The position numbers and the translations under genes are program-made. From the NCBI GenBank assembly GCA_009659925.1, contig PUXW01000007.1, positions 86,795 to 150,794 of the forward strand: a stretch of 64,000 nt of DNA, read 5' to 3'. This document shows, piece after piece, positions 18,090 to 28,385 of the stretch (positions within the stretch are counted from its first letter, which is position 1; every line of letters begins with the position of its first letter). The DNA comes from Nitratiruptor sp. (GTDB lineage Bacteria; Campylobacterota; Campylobacteria; Campylobacterales; Nitratiruptoraceae). Below the pieces are notes generated by a model. That model did no database searches, was not told where the DNA came from, and saw nothing but the letters and a program-made list of their open reading frames with translations.

Positions 18090-18388
18090 TCGTCCTTGCT
18101 ACACTCTTGCAAGCCATCGCCCAGATTCTCCACATGGTCATCACCATCTACATCTGGATCGTCATCATCGCCGCCCTCATCACCTGGGTCCGCCCCGACC
18201 CCTATAATCCCATTGTCCAGACCCTCTTCCGCCTTACCGAACCGGCTTACGCCCTCATTCGCCGTTACATCCCAACGGTTATCGGGGGGATCGACCTGGC
18301 TCCCCTCATCCTCATCCTGGTCCTTCAATTCATCGATCTCTTCCTAGTTCGCCTCTTGATGAACATCGCCATGAGGCTTGGAGCTTGA
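18086..18388 (+). CDS. YggT family membrane protein
   Basis: AQILHMVITIYIWIVIIAALITWVRPDPYNPIVQTLFRLTEPAYALIRRYIP. Confidence 0.88.
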   Translation: MIVLATLLQAIAQILHMVITIYIWIVIIAALITWVRPDPYNPIVQTLFRLTEPAYALIRRYIPTVIGGIDLAPLILILVLQFIDLFLVRLLMNIAMRLGA

Positions 18389-19941
18389 GGGGACTCTGGC
18401 TCCTAGGGCTCTGGCTCCTGGCCCAAGGGAAGGAGATCGACCTCCATTGGCTCGAAGGTCAACCGACCTCCCGGGCCAAGGACTACTACATCTGGCGCTA
18501 CCTCCAGCAACCAGTCACCCCTTCCCAAGCGAGAGCCGCCCTCCAACAGGCCCAGCGCGTCACCCCCAAACTCCTGGAGGCCTATGCCAAGCGGGCCGAT
18601 CCCGCGACGAAGCGGGTCCTTCGATGTTGGAAACTGCCAGCCAAGAGGCTCCTTGAGGTCGAACCCTCTTGCGCCGCCGCTGGAGTAAGTGTAGCCAAGC
18701 TCTCCCAACTCCCCAAAGGGGCGATTGCCACCCTCATGGATCGGCTCGCCGCTTACCAGCTTCCCCAGGAGGCACAACTCCTCCTGCGCAGCCATTTGAG
18801 TCCCAAGGAGTTTCTCGCCCTTTTCAACGCCGCGGCCCCCAGCTATCGCAAGAGGATGGATCGCTACTTCAAGGGGGCTCAACTAGCGACCATGGCCAAG
18901 GAGAAGTGGGCCTTTAAAGCTTTAGTGCGAACGGTGGTCTTTTCCAAGGACTACCCGAAACTGGCAACCTCCCTCCTCTTGACCCCTCCCGAGCTTCTTG
19001 ATGCTCGAAGCGCCTTTTTCCTCGCAATGCAAGCCCTCAAGAGCAACCTTCCCAACACCGCCATCGACTACCTCCACCACGCCGCCCGCAAGGGGTACTA
19101 CCAGGAGCATATCGACCAAGCCAACTTCTGGCTCTACCGCCTCACGGGAGATAGAAGGTACCGCCAAAAGCTCCTAGACTCGTGGGATCTCAACATCTAT
19201 ACCATCCTCGCCCGGGAAGAGGCCAAGCTCCCCATCCCCTATACCATCTTCGAGGCCAAGGGGACCAAGGAGCTCAACCTCAGCGATCCCTTCGTCTGGC
19301 ACGCAATTCTGACGAATCCCTCCCTCAAAAAGGAGGAGTTCTTCTACGAGAATACCTTGGCCGTTTATGCCTATTTGGCCCAGCGAGAGGCCAACTATCG
19401 CCTCCACCCCTTCATCCTCCCCTACAAGGAGGAGCTCTCGGGCCTCTCAAATCACCGAAGGGCCCTTATCTATGCTATCGCTAGGCAAGAGAGCCACTTC
19501 ATTCCAGGAGCGATCTCCCACTCCTTCGCCCTGGGACTCATGCAGTTCATGCCCTTTCTTGCCCGCCATGTCGCCAAAGAGCTTCAAGTCGAGGGGTTCG
19601 ATCTGGATATGATGTTTGAACCGGCCATAGCCTTGCGCTTCGCCCGCCACCATTTGGACTTCCTCGAACCCCGTCTCCAGGCAAATCCCCTCTTCGTCGC
19701 CTACGCCTACAATGGGGGAATCGGCTTTACCCGGCGCAAGGTTCTCCCCCTCTTCCAGAAGTATGACCCCCTCCTGGCCATGGAGCTGGTCCCCTATGGG
19801 GAGAGCAGGGAATATGGGAAGCGGGTCTTGGCCAACTACTATGTCTACCGCAAGATCCTCAAAGCCCCCTTCAATCTTGCAGACTTTTTTCAAACGCTAG
19901 CAGTGCGCTCCCGTAGTCCCGATGCCAAAAGCGCAAGGTGA
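18385..19941 (+). CDS. slt: Soluble-type lytic murein transglycosylase
   Basis: SLT domain AIARQESHFIPGAISHSFALGLMQFMPFLA...YNGGIGFTRR. Confidence 0.9.
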   Translation: MRGLWLLGLWLLAQGKEIDLHWLEGQPTSRAKDYYIWRYLQQPVTPSQARAALQQAQRVTPKLLEAYAKRADPATKRVLRCWKLPAKRLLEVEPSCAAAGVSVAKLSQLPKGAIATLMDRLAAYQLPQEAQLLLRSHLSPKEFLALFNAAAPSYRKRMDRYFKGAQLATMAKEKWAFKALVRTVVFSKDYPKLATSLLLTPPELLDARSAFFLAMQALKSNLPNTAIDYLHHAARKGYYQEHIDQANFWLYRLTGDRRYRQKLLDSWDLNIYTILAREEAKLPIPYTIFEAKGTKELNLSDPFVWHAILTNPSLKKEEFFYENTLAVYAYLAQREANYRLHPFILPYKEELSGLSNHRRALIYAIARQESHFIPGAISHSFALGLMQFMPFLARHVAKELQVEGFDLDMMFEPAIALRFARHHLDFLEPRLQANPLFVAYAYNGGIGFTRRKVLPLFQKYDPLLAMELVPYGESREYGKRVLANYYVYRKILKAPFNLADFFQTLAVRSRSPDAKSAR

Positions 19942-20362
19942 GGCGATCTTCTGCAATGGCGGGAAAGTGGACCAGGTAGAGGCGATACCAGCGCTGGGTG
20001 AAGGGCATCGTCTTGGCCAGGAGGTGTTGGTGGTCTATGGTCTCGATCTTGGTGGGGGGGTAGCCGTTGAGGGCAATCTTGAAGCCGGGGTGGAAAAGTC
20101 CCGAGCGGTTGCTCTCTTCAAAGTCGTTGTCGATGTAGACCCGGACGAAGAAGCGCTCCTCCTTTCGATCCCCCTCTTCCATGGGGTTGAGGTAGGTGGC
20201 GATGATGAGGGCCTTATTCTCCAAAGAGAGGGTGATATCCCCCTTCTGGGTATGGCGCATCGCCTCGAGGTAGAGGGGGTCTGGGTGGAGGAGGGAGGGG
20301 GTCCCTTGGCAGCCCCAAAAGAGCCAGACGGCTATGAGTAGGAAAACTCGTCCCATTCCCAT
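19871..20362 (-). CDS. Hypothetical lipoprotein
   Basis: Lipobox RVFLLIAVWLFWGCQG; 163 aa; 3' end overlaps slt convergently. Confidence 0.75.
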   Translation of the reverse strand: MGMGRVFLLIAVWLFWGCQGTPSLLHPDPLYLEAMRHTQKGDITLSLENKALIIATYLNPMEEGDRKEERFFVRVYIDNDFEESNRSGLFHPGFKIALNGYPPTKIETIDHQHLLAKTMPFTQRWYRLYLVHFPAIAEDRLTLRFWHRDYGSALLAFEKSLQD

Positions 20363-20437
20363 CCTTTTTTGCTACATTATATCCAACTTTTATCTTACTT
20401 TCGATAAAATCCCAAACAAAAAGCTTAAAGAGGTTCC

Positions 20438-20923
20438 ATGGCAAAGGCGGTGGCCTTCACCGGTCCATCCAACAGCGGTAAGACGACCTTAATCGAAAAG
20501 CTGGCCAAACTCCTCATTCCAACCTATCGGGTCGCCATCATCAAACACGACCCCAAGGACAAAGGGGTCTTCGATACCCAAGGGAAGGATAGCTGGCGCT
20601 TCTTCCAAACTGGAGCCGATGTGGCTGTCGTCTCCCCCCGTCGGACCACCTACTTCTCCCACCGCCCCCGCTCCTTCGAGGAGACGATCCAGCTCCTTGC
20701 CCCTTTCGACATCCTCCTGGTCGAGGGGCTCAAAGAGCTCCCACTCCCCCGGATCGCCATCTTCCGGGAGCATTTCGATCCCAGCTACCTTCCCTACATT
20801 GAGGCCATCGCCACCGATGGGACCATCCAGACCGACCAGATCCCTAGCCACATCGAACTCCTGAATCTCAACGATCCTCAGGAGATCGTGGCCTGGATTT
20901 TACGAAAGGGGAAAGAGCTCTGA
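20438..20923 (+). CDS. mobB: Molybdopterin-guanine dinucleotide biosynthesis protein B
   Basis: [23 protein letters not shown]...[27 protein letters not shown]. Confidence 0.92.
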   Translation: MAKAVAFTGPSNSGKTTLIEKLAKLLIPTYRVAIIKHDPKDKGVFDTQGKDSWRFFQTGADVAVVSPRRTTYFSHRPRSFEETIQLLAPFDILLVEGLKELPLPRIAIFREHFDPSYLPYIEAIATDGTIQTDQIPSHIELLNLNDPQEIVAWILRKGKEL

Positions 20924-21765
20924 TGGAAAAGGTTATCGAGGCTATCCAGCAAGCAGCCATTGCGATTCGCCGGGAGATCGAAGGGGTCCAGTTCGACTAC
21001 GCCAAGAGCCAGAACGCTTCAGGGGAGCAGCAGCTCAAACTGGACCTCATGAGCGATGAGATCATCGCCCACCACCTGGCCCAAGTTCCCTCTATCAAGG
21101 CCATCGCCAGCGAGGAGCGCTCCCAGGTGCAAGAGTTAAATCCCGGGGGAGCCTACCTGATAGCCTACGATCCTCTCGATGGAAGCTCCCTCATCGACGT
21201 TGATCTTAGTGTGGGTTCCATCTTCGGAATCTATGAAGGGGCCTTCGAGGGAGGCAACCTCATCGCAAGTGTCTATGTGGTCTATGGACCCAGAACGGAG
21301 CTGGTCGTGGCTCGGGAGGGGGTGGAGCGCTTCATCCTCACCCAAGGGCGATGGATCTTCAAGGAGAGCCTTGCTTTGGGAGAGCGGGGGAAGATCAACG
21401 CCCCAGGAGGAACTCAAAAGGGGTGGTACCCTCACCACAAGGCTCTGATCCAATCCCTCTTCGAGGAGGGGTATCGGCTGCGCTACTCGGGGGGAATGGT
21501 TCCCGACTTACACCAGATCCTCGTGAAGGGGGGCGGGCTCTTTAGCTACCCTGGAACCACCGACCGCCCCCAGGGGAAGTTGCGCAAGCTCTTTGAGGTC
21601 TTCCCCTTCGCCCTGGTCTTCGAGCGGGCTGGGGGGGAGGCCATCGACGATCGGGGACGACGGCTCTTGGAGTTGCCTTGCGACGATCTCCATGAGACGA
21701 CCCCCTGCTTCTTTGGATCCAGTTATGAAATCCAACGTGTCAAAACCTTCTACCAGACCCGATGA
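20923..21765 (+). CDS. fbp: Fructose-1,6-bisphosphatase class 1
   Basis: [50 protein letters not shown]. Confidence 0.95.
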   Translation: MEKVIEAIQQAAIAIRREIEGVQFDYAKSQNASGEQQLKLDLMSDEIIAHHLAQVPSIKAIASEERSQVQELNPGGAYLIAYDPLDGSSLIDVDLSVGSIFGIYEGAFEGGNLIASVYVVYGPRTELVVAREGVERFILTQGRWIFKESLALGERGKINAPGGTQKGWYPHHKALIQSLFEEGYRLRYSGGMVPDLHQILVKGGGLFSYPGTTDRPQGKLRKLFEVFPFALVFERAGGEAIDDRGRRLLELPCDDLHETTPCFFGSSYEIQRVKTFYQTR

Positions 21766-21952
21766 GGGCCACGACCCCTTCCAGGAGGAGTTGGCCCGCA
21801 AGCGGGAACAACTTCGAGCCTGCCAGCAGGAGCGGGGGCTCAAGAGCTGTCTCCCCTGCCAGCAGGTAATTGGCTGCCCTTTGCGCAACGACTATGTCGC
21901 TGCCGTCTATTTGAGTATGAACAAAGGCCAAGGAGGCGGATTTGAGTTTTGA
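21725..21952 (+). CDS. Small four-Cys protein between fbp and metG
   Basis: ATG at 21725: [75 protein letters not shown]; overlaps both neighbours. Confidence 0.78.
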   Translation: MKSNVSKPSTRPDEGHDPFQEELARKREQLRACQQERGLKSCLPCQQVIGCPLRNDYVAAVYLSMNKGQGGGFEF

Positions 21953-23852
21953 ACGGGAGAAGATCTACATCACCACACCCATCTACTACGTCAACGATCG
22001 GCCCCATATCGGCCACGCCTACACTACTATCATCGCCGACAGTGCCGCCCGCTACTTTCGGCTGCGGGGCTTTGATACCTTCTTCTTGACCGGGACCGAT
22101 GAGCATGGGCAAAAGATCGAGGAGGCCGCTAGGAAGCGGGGCAAGAGTCCCAAGGAGTATGCCGACGAGATCAGCGCCCAGTTCAAAGCCCTCTGGGATG
22201 AGTTTGGCATCACTTACGACAAGTTCATCCGCACCACCGATCCAGACCATATCCGCGGAGTCCAGCGGGCTTTCGAAATAATGTACGAGAAAGGGGATAT
22301 CTACAAGGGGGTCTACGAGGGGCACTACTGCATCAGCTGCGAAGCCTTCTTCCCCCAGAACCAGTTGATCGACAAGGAGTTTTGTCCCGATTGCGGCAAA
22401 CCGACCTCCATCGTCAAGGAGGAGAGCTACTTCTTCCGCCTCTCGGCCTATGAGAAGCCGCTGCTTCGACTCTATGAAGAGCGTGAGGATTTCATCCTCC
22501 CTCGCTCCAAACGGAATGAGGTGGTTCGCTTCGTCGAATCCGGGCTTCAGGACCTCTCCATTACCCGAACCAGCTTCGACTGGGGGATCAAACTCCCACC
22601 CTCCATCAACGATCCCAAACATGTGATCTATGTCTGGCTCGACGCCCTCCTCAACTATATCACCGCCCTCGGCTTTGGAGGGGATGGACGGCTCATGGAC
22701 TACTGGCCGGCCAACTACCACCTCGTGGGCAAGGATATCCTCCGCTTCCACGCAGTCTACTGGCCGGCCTTCCTCATGAGCCTCGAACTCCCCCTTCCCC
22801 GCCACATCGCCACCCATGGCTGGTGGACACGCAACGGGGAGAAGATGAGCAAGTCCAAGGGCAATGTAGTGGATCCTCGGGAGGTGGCCCGGGCCTATGG
22901 GCTCGACAATTTCCGCTACTTCCTCTTGCGGGAGGTCCCCTTCGGTCAGGATGGGGACTTCTCCCAACGGGCCCTGATCGACCGGATCAATTCCGACCTT
23001 GGGAACGACCTGGGGAACCTTCTCAACCGGATCATTGGCATGAGTGGGAAGTATTTCGACCATCGGATCGAAAGCCACAAGGTTCCCCACTACTATGGCC
23101 AAGAGCTCCAGGAGCTCCAGCAGATTCTCGCTCCCCTCGACGACCATATCCGTCAGATGCGCTGGCACAAGTTCCTCGACGAGCTCTGGCAGGCCTTGAC
23201 CCTGGCCAACCGCTCCATCGATCGCTACGCCCCGTGGAAGCTGGTCAAGGAGGGGCGTGAAGAGGAGGCGATGGCCCTCATCGCCTTGGTGGCCAACATT
23301 TTGGCCCGGGTCGCCCTCTATCTGGCTCCGGTCATGCCCGAGAAAGCGGGCCAGATCGCCAAAGCTTTGGGCATTACCATCGATCCTGCCACCTTCCAGC
23401 GTCTCATTGACGAGGGAGAGCTCCTGGAGCCCTTCACCATCCAACCCATCCCTCCCCTCTTTCCCAAGATCGACAAGCCCTTGCTCCAGGAAAAGGGTAA
23501 AGAGGCCACAGAGCCTTCACAGGATGAGACCATCGATATAGATCACTTCCTCAAGACCCAGATCAAGGTGGGAACCATCGTCGAGGCCCACGAGATTCCA
23601 AAGAGCAAACGGCTCTTACGCCTTCTAGTCGATCTGGGAGAAGAGCGCCCCCGCCAGATCGTCGCCGGGATCAAGGAGCACTATGAGCCCCAGGAGCTGG
23701 TGGGGGAGCAGGTGTGTGTCGTCGCCAACCTCAAACCGGCCAAGCTGATGGGGATCGTCAGCGAGGGGATGATTCTGGCCGCCCAAGATGGCCAGCGGCT
23801 TAGCCTCGTAGCCCCCAAGGAGATGGTAGCCAACGGTACCCGGGTCCGATGA
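21942..23852 (+). CDS. metG: Methionyl-tRNA synthetase with C-terminal tRNA-binding domain
   Basis: TTG start; YITTPIYYVNDRPHIGHAYTT, GEKMSKSKGNVVDP; C-terminal IDHFLKTQIKVGTIVEAHEIPKSKRLLRLLVDLGE. Confidence 0.95.
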   Translation: MSFEREKIYITTPIYYVNDRPHIGHAYTTIIADSAARYFRLRGFDTFFLTGTDEHGQKIEEAARKRGKSPKEYADEISAQFKALWDEFGITYDKFIRTTDPDHIRGVQRAFEIMYEKGDIYKGVYEGHYCISCEAFFPQNQLIDKEFCPDCGKPTSIVKEESYFFRLSAYEKPLLRLYEEREDFILPRSKRNEVVRFVESGLQDLSITRTSFDWGIKLPPSINDPKHVIYVWLDALLNYITALGFGGDGRLMDYWPANYHLVGKDILRFHAVYWPAFLMSLELPLPRHIATHGWWTRNGEKMSKSKGNVVDPREVARAYGLDNFRYFLLREVPFGQDGDFSQRALIDRINSDLGNDLGNLLNRIIGMSGKYFDHRIESHKVPHYYGQELQELQQILAPLDDHIRQMRWHKFLDELWQALTLANRSIDRYAPWKLVKEGREEEAMALIALVANILARVALYLAPVMPEKAGQIAKALGITIDPATFQRLIDEGELLEPFTIQPIPPLFPKIDKPLLQEKGKEATEPSQDETIDIDHFLKTQIKVGTIVEAHEIPKSKRLLRLLVDLGEERPRQIVAGIKEHYEPQELVGEQVCVVANLKPAKLMGIVSEGMILAAQDGQRLSLVAPKEMVANGTRVR

Positions 23853-24805
23853 GAATCGAAAATCTGGCCCACCTCCTCCAAGGCCAACTCCTCAATACCC
23901 CCTCCATCCGCTCTATCGAGGGGTGGAGTGCCACCATCGATGAGGTCAGGCGGGGGGATCTCTTCTTCGCCTCTACCCCGGCCCTCATTCCCCAGGCCAT
24001 CCAGAAAGGGGCCTACGCCATCGTCTTTGCCGGAGAGGGGGCCATGGAAGATCCAGAAATCGCCTGGATTCGGGTCGACTCCATCTCCAAAGCGGCCCAG
24101 CGGCTCCTGCGCTTCCTCATTGTAAGCCACTCCACCACCCCTATTTTGCTAGATCCCATCACCTTCGATCTGGCCCAAGAGTACCTGGACGATCCCAAAA
24201 TCGCCTGGAGCACTGGGGATCCCTTGGCTGATCTGGCCTACTTTCGCTCCAATCCTCCCCAGCTCCTCGCCTTTTGGACTGGAAGCTACTTCCAAGAGCT
24301 CCAGCTCGATCCAGCTCTCATCCCCTCCCCCTCGTACCAGATCCTCCAACGCTATCCCCTTGAAACGAGCCTCCTGGTGGAAGGCCACTATCACGAACGC
24401 CTCCCCATAGCCCCCCTCTTCGAGGAAGAGCTGGTGAAGCTCTGGGGCCTCATCCACCACCACCAGCTCCGCTACAGCTGGAGCGCTCCTCCCAAGAGCC
24501 ACTTCTCCCCCATCTTCTTCACCCCCCGAGGGCGGATCGTCCCCTTCGGGAAGAGCTCCAAGGTCCTCATCGTCGAACCCGATCTCTCCCTAGCCCAGCG
24601 GGCTAGAACCTATCTGGAGCAGGCGGTCCCCTGGGCCAAACGGGGCTATTGGAGTGTCCAGAAGCTAGCGGGCTTTCAAGAGGTCCCGATTGAAGGGGTG
24701 GTGGAAATGTTGTATAATAGCCCGTTCCACTACACACTCTATGTCGGAGCAACCCTTGAGACGATCCAACCCTCCCTCCCCCAGCGGGAACCAACTCTAC
24801 TCTAA
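23849..24805 (+). CDS. MurF/MurE-like N-terminal-domain protein lacking the ligase P-loop
   Basis: WSATIDEVRRGDLFFASTPALIPQAIQKGAYAIVFAGEG resembles the Mur ligase N-terminal domain; no GxxGKT/S seen. Confidence 0.6.
   Translation: MRIENLAHLLQGQLLNTPSIRSIEGWSATIDEVRRGDLFFASTPALIPQAIQKGAYAIVFAGEGAMEDPEIAWIRVDSISKAAQRLLRFLIVSHSTTPILLDPITFDLAQEYLDDPKIAWSTGDPLADLAYFRSNPPQLLAFWTGSYFQELQLDPALIPSPSYQILQRYPLETSLLVEGHYHERLPIAPLFEEELVKLWGLIHHHQLRYSWSAPPKSHFSPIFFTPRGRIVPFGKSSKVLIVEPDLSLAQRARTYLEQAVPWAKRGYWSVQKLAGFQEVPIEGVVEMLYNSPFHYTLYVGATLETIQPSLPQREPTLL
24690..24718 (+). promoter_or_regulatory. Putative sigma70 promoter for the downstream Ca2+/H+ exchanger
   Basis: TTGAAG, 17 bp spacer, TATAAT; inside the 3' end of the upstream CDS, about 100 bp before 24817. 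Confidence 0.5.
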
Positions 24806-24816
24806 GGAGCACCCCC

Positions 24817-25962
24817 TTGCACAGTGACCCTTCCCCCTCCAACTGGCGCGACCTTGTTGAAGACTATTGGGACATCGCCCTTGGTATCGTTGCGGCCCTG
24901 GCCGCCTTTTACACCCACCACCTCCACCTCACCTATGTCGCTACCCTCTTTTCAGCCCTCTCCATTGTCGCCTTTTCGGTAACGGTGAGCGAGGTTGCCG
25001 AGATCCTAGCCGAGCGTCTCGGTGAGCCCTATGGCAGCTTCGTCCTCACTTTCAGCGCCGTGGCGGTGGAGATCATCCTCTTATACATGATCCTCACCGC
25101 CGGTGAAGTGGATCGGAAGGCCCTGGAGACCGTCAAGAGTGGGATTATCTCGGCGGTTATCGTCGATATGAATGTCCTCTTAGGATTGGCCGTCTTCGTC
25201 GGAGGATTGGCCTTCAAGGAGCAGGAGCACAACGAGGATACCTCAAGTACCTACACCACCATCCTCTTCATCTCCTCCATTGCCCTGCTGGTTCCAAGCC
25301 TCCTCAAATTTTCAGAAAACAGCGAGAAGCTCTTTCAAGCCAGCGTAACCATCTCCATCCTGCTGCTCACCTACTACTTCATCATCTACATCTTCCAGAC
25401 CAAGACCCACTCCCACTTCTTCAAATCGACCGCTAGGAGTCGGGTCCTGCGGTTGCAAAAGCGGCGCCACCAAGCCCAGGAGCATGAGGGTGACTACATC
25501 TTCGAGCGCTTCCCGACATGGGCCAACCTTCTCGTGGTCTTCGCCTTGATATTTGGAGTCGGGATCATGGCCGAGATCTTCGCCCACGATTCGGCTAGCG
25601 TCTTCGCCGACCTGGGGATCACCGCTGGGCTTGCTGGACTCATCATTGCCATCATTAGCGTCTCCCCAGAGCTTATCACCGCCATCAAGGCCGCCAAGAA
25701 CGACCAGATCCAGCGGGTGATCAATATCGCCATGGGGGCGAGTACCGTCTCCATTCTCCTCACCGTGCCAATCCTCCTCTTCCTCGCCTACCTCAAGGGG
25801 ATTACCTTCACCCTCGACTTTAACTCCTTGCAAATCGGAGCCCTCCTGCTCACGGTTATCCTCGCCTGGAAGACCACCGACAACGGGGAGACCAACTACA
25901 TTGAGGGGGTCTCCCACCTCATGTTCTTCGCCTGTTTCGCCGTGATCGCAGCAATGTATTAA
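24817..25962 (+). CDS. Calcium/proton exchanger (CaCA, ChaA/CAX-like)
   Basis: VTVSEVAEILAERLGEPYGSFVLTFSAVAVEIILLYMI; IAIISVSPELITAIKAAKNDQIQRVINIAMGASTVSI. Confidence 0.88.
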   Translation: MHSDPSPSNWRDLVEDYWDIALGIVAALAAFYTHHLHLTYVATLFSALSIVAFSVTVSEVAEILAERLGEPYGSFVLTFSAVAVEIILLYMILTAGEVDRKALETVKSGIISAVIVDMNVLLGLAVFVGGLAFKEQEHNEDTSSTYTTILFISSIALLVPSLLKFSENSEKLFQASVTISILLLTYYFIIYIFQTKTHSHFFKSTARSRVLRLQKRRHQAQEHEGDYIFERFPTWANLLVVFALIFGVGIMAEIFAHDSASVFADLGITAGLAGLIIAIISVSPELITAIKAAKNDQIQRVINIAMGASTVSILLTVPILLFLAYLKGITFTLDFNSLQIGALLLTVILAWKTTDNGETNYIEGVSHLMFFACFAVIAAMY

Positions 25963-25972
25963 AGGAGCAGCA

Positions 25973-27061
25973 ATGGAGCGTCGAGCCTTTCTCCTTCTGG
26001 GAGCGGCTGGAGTACTGGGAGGGTGCAAGCGGGAGGAGACAAGCCGCCCCTCCTTTTCCATCTCCAAGGGGCGGCGCATCGCCATCAAGTTGGCCACGAG
26101 CTGGCCCGCCAACTTCCCCATCATGGGAACGGGGATCGAGCGCTTCGCCCAGCGGGTCCATGAGGCCAGTGGGGGAGAGGTCCAAATCAAGGTTTTTGCC
26201 AAGAATCTCCTGGTTCCAGCCCTCGGGGTCTTCGATGCTTGTAGTGCAGGCCAGATCGAAGCCTTCCACTCAGGACCCTACTATTGGAAGGGAAAGAATC
26301 CCGCTTTCGCCCTCTTTGGAGGCTTTCCCTTCGGCTTCACCGCCACCGAGATGGGGGCGTGGATGGAGTATGGGGGTGGGTTGGAGCTGTGGAGGAGGCT
26401 CTATGCCCACTACAACCTCTACCCCCTCCTTGGAGGCAATACGGGGGTCCAGATGGGGGGCTGGTTTCGCAAACCCATCACCTCCTTGGCCGATTTGAAG
26501 GGGCTGAAAATGCGTATTCCCGGATTGGGCGGGGAGGTCTTTGCCAAACTGGGGGTCAATCCAATCCTCCTGCCAGCCGGAGAGATCTACACCGCCTTGG
26601 AGCGGGGAACCATCGATGCCACCGAGTGGGTCGGCCCGGCCCTGGATTTGCGCATGGGCTTTTACAAGGTAGCCAAATACTACTACAGCGGCTTCCACGA
26701 ACCGGGGAGCACCCTGGAGCTCACCTTCAACAAATCCTTCTGGGATGGACTCGACGAAGATGTGCGCCAGCTCATCACAGCAGCAGCCAACGAGCTCAAC
26801 AGCTCTATGCTCTACGAGTTCCAGGCCCAAAATGCCAAGGCTCTCCAGAAACTTCGCCAATTCGGGGTCCAGCTGGGCTCCTTTCCCCCAGAAATCGTCG
26901 AAGCGGCCAAGAGGGCCCTCCAAGAGGTGATTCAGGAGCAAAGTGCCAAAAGTCGCGATTTCAAAGAGGTCTGGGAAGCCATCGAGCCCTTTTGGCAGAT
27001 CAATCGGGCCTGGACCGCTTTGGGATTGAAGAACTACCTTACCATGCGGGATGGACCATGA
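25973..27061 (+). CDS. TRAP-type substrate-binding protein (DctP-like) with Tat/lipoprotein-like signal
   Basis: MERRAFLLLGAAGVLGGCKREE; KLATSWPANFPIMGTGIERFAQRVHEASGGEVQIKVF; LKGLKMRIPGLGGEVFAKLGVNPILLPAGEIYTALERGTIDATEWVGP. Confidence 0.9.
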   Translation: MERRAFLLLGAAGVLGGCKREETSRPSFSISKGRRIAIKLATSWPANFPIMGTGIERFAQRVHEASGGEVQIKVFAKNLLVPALGVFDACSAGQIEAFHSGPYYWKGKNPAFALFGGFPFGFTATEMGAWMEYGGGLELWRRLYAHYNLYPLLGGNTGVQMGGWFRKPITSLADLKGLKMRIPGLGGEVFAKLGVNPILLPAGEIYTALERGTIDATEWVGPALDLRMGFYKVAKYYYSGFHEPGSTLELTFNKSFWDGLDEDVRQLITAAANELNSSMLYEFQAQNAKALQKLRQFGVQLGSFPPEIVEAAKRALQEVIQEQSAKSRDFKEVWEAIEPFWQINRAWTALGLKNYLTMRDGP

Positions 27062-28385
27062 AGAAGAAAATCGGATTTTGGGAAGCCTATTCCATCGGGG
27101 TAGGGGGAATGATCGGGGGCGGGATCTTCGCCGTCTTGGGTTTGACCATTCTCTTGGCCAAAGGGGCGGCTCCCCTCGCCTTCCTCTTTGCTGGGATCAT
27201 CGCCCTTTTAACCGCCTACAGCTACGCCAAGCTCTCGGTTCGCTATCCTAGCGAAGGGGGGACGGTAGAGTTCCTCGTCCAGGGATTGGGCAACAACTTA
27301 CTCAGCGCCTACCTCAACACCCTCCTCCTGGCCAGCTACATCATCATGCTCGCTCTCTACGCCTATGCCTTTGGAAGCTATCTGAGTGCCCTCCTCTTCC
27401 ACCAGGAGGTGGAGCTGGTCAAGAAGGCGGCGATCCTTGGAGTTCTCGCCCTCTTCACCCTCTTAAATTTCATGGGGGCTTACATCAGCGGGAAGAGTGA
27501 GGATCTGCTTGTCTTTGGCAAAGTGGCGATCCTCCTCCTTTTCATCATCTTCGGCCTGCTCACAGGGGATTTCTCCAAGCTCTCCCCCGAACACTACGAA
27601 AGCCCTATCAAGATCGTCACAGGAGGGCTCATTATCTTCCTGGCCTATGAAGGGTTTGAGCTCATCGCCAACACCGCCGCCGATATCGAAGATCCCAAGC
27701 GGAATCTCCCCAAGGCCTTCTATGCGGCGGTCTTGACCACGATGACCATCTATGTCCTTGTGGCTGCAGTGGCGGTGGCCAATTTGACCTATGAGGAGGT
27801 GGAGCGCTACAGCGACTTCGCCCTGGCTATTGCAGCCAAACCCTTCCTTGGAGATGCCGGTTTCATCCTCATTGGCATCGCCGCTTTGCTCTCCACATCG
27901 AGTGCCATCAACGCTACCCTCTACGGCGGGGCCCGGGTGAGCTATCTGGTGGCTAAGCTGGGGGCCCTCCCCCCACCCTCTCCCGCAAGATCTGGAAAGA
28001 GGGGAGTGAGGGGCTTTTGATCCTGGCCACCCTCTCAGCCCTCTTTGCCATCTCTTTCAACATCGAGAACATCTCCATTGCTGGAAGCCTCGGCTTTCTC
28101 ATTATCTTCGCAGCAGTCAACTATGTCAACTTCAAGCTCTACCGGCAAACTCAGTCCAACCGCTGGCTCTCCCTAGCCGGATTCCTCTTGTGCCTTCTCT
28201 CCATCGCCGTATTGATCGGTTACAATTGGCTCCACCATCCCGACAACCTCCGCTCCTCCCTCATCGTCCTAGGAGCCACCTTCCTCTTCGAGCTCTTCTA
28301 CCGCCTCATCAGCAAACGGCGGCTTGCTCCCTACATCGATAGGCGGCTCCAGCGTCGTGAGGGCCAAGGTCACTGGGAGAGGTAG
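27058..28385 (+). pseudogene. APC-family amino acid permease interrupted by a -1 frameshift in a C tract (27969..27974)
   Basis: Frame 1 MKKKIGFWEAYSIGVGGMIGGGIFAVLGL...VSYLVAKLGALPP ends at 28020; frame 2 gives (TLSRKIWKEGSEGL)LILATLSALFAISFNIENISIAGSLGFLIIFAAVNYVNF to 28385. One extra C restores a full permease. Confidence 0.82.

Noticed and set aside
21840-23444. 534-aa minus-strand ORF
   Set aside because: Fully antisense to metG, low-complexity Gly/Leu/Val/Asp/Glu composition typical of antisense frames in codon-biased genes; no family motif.
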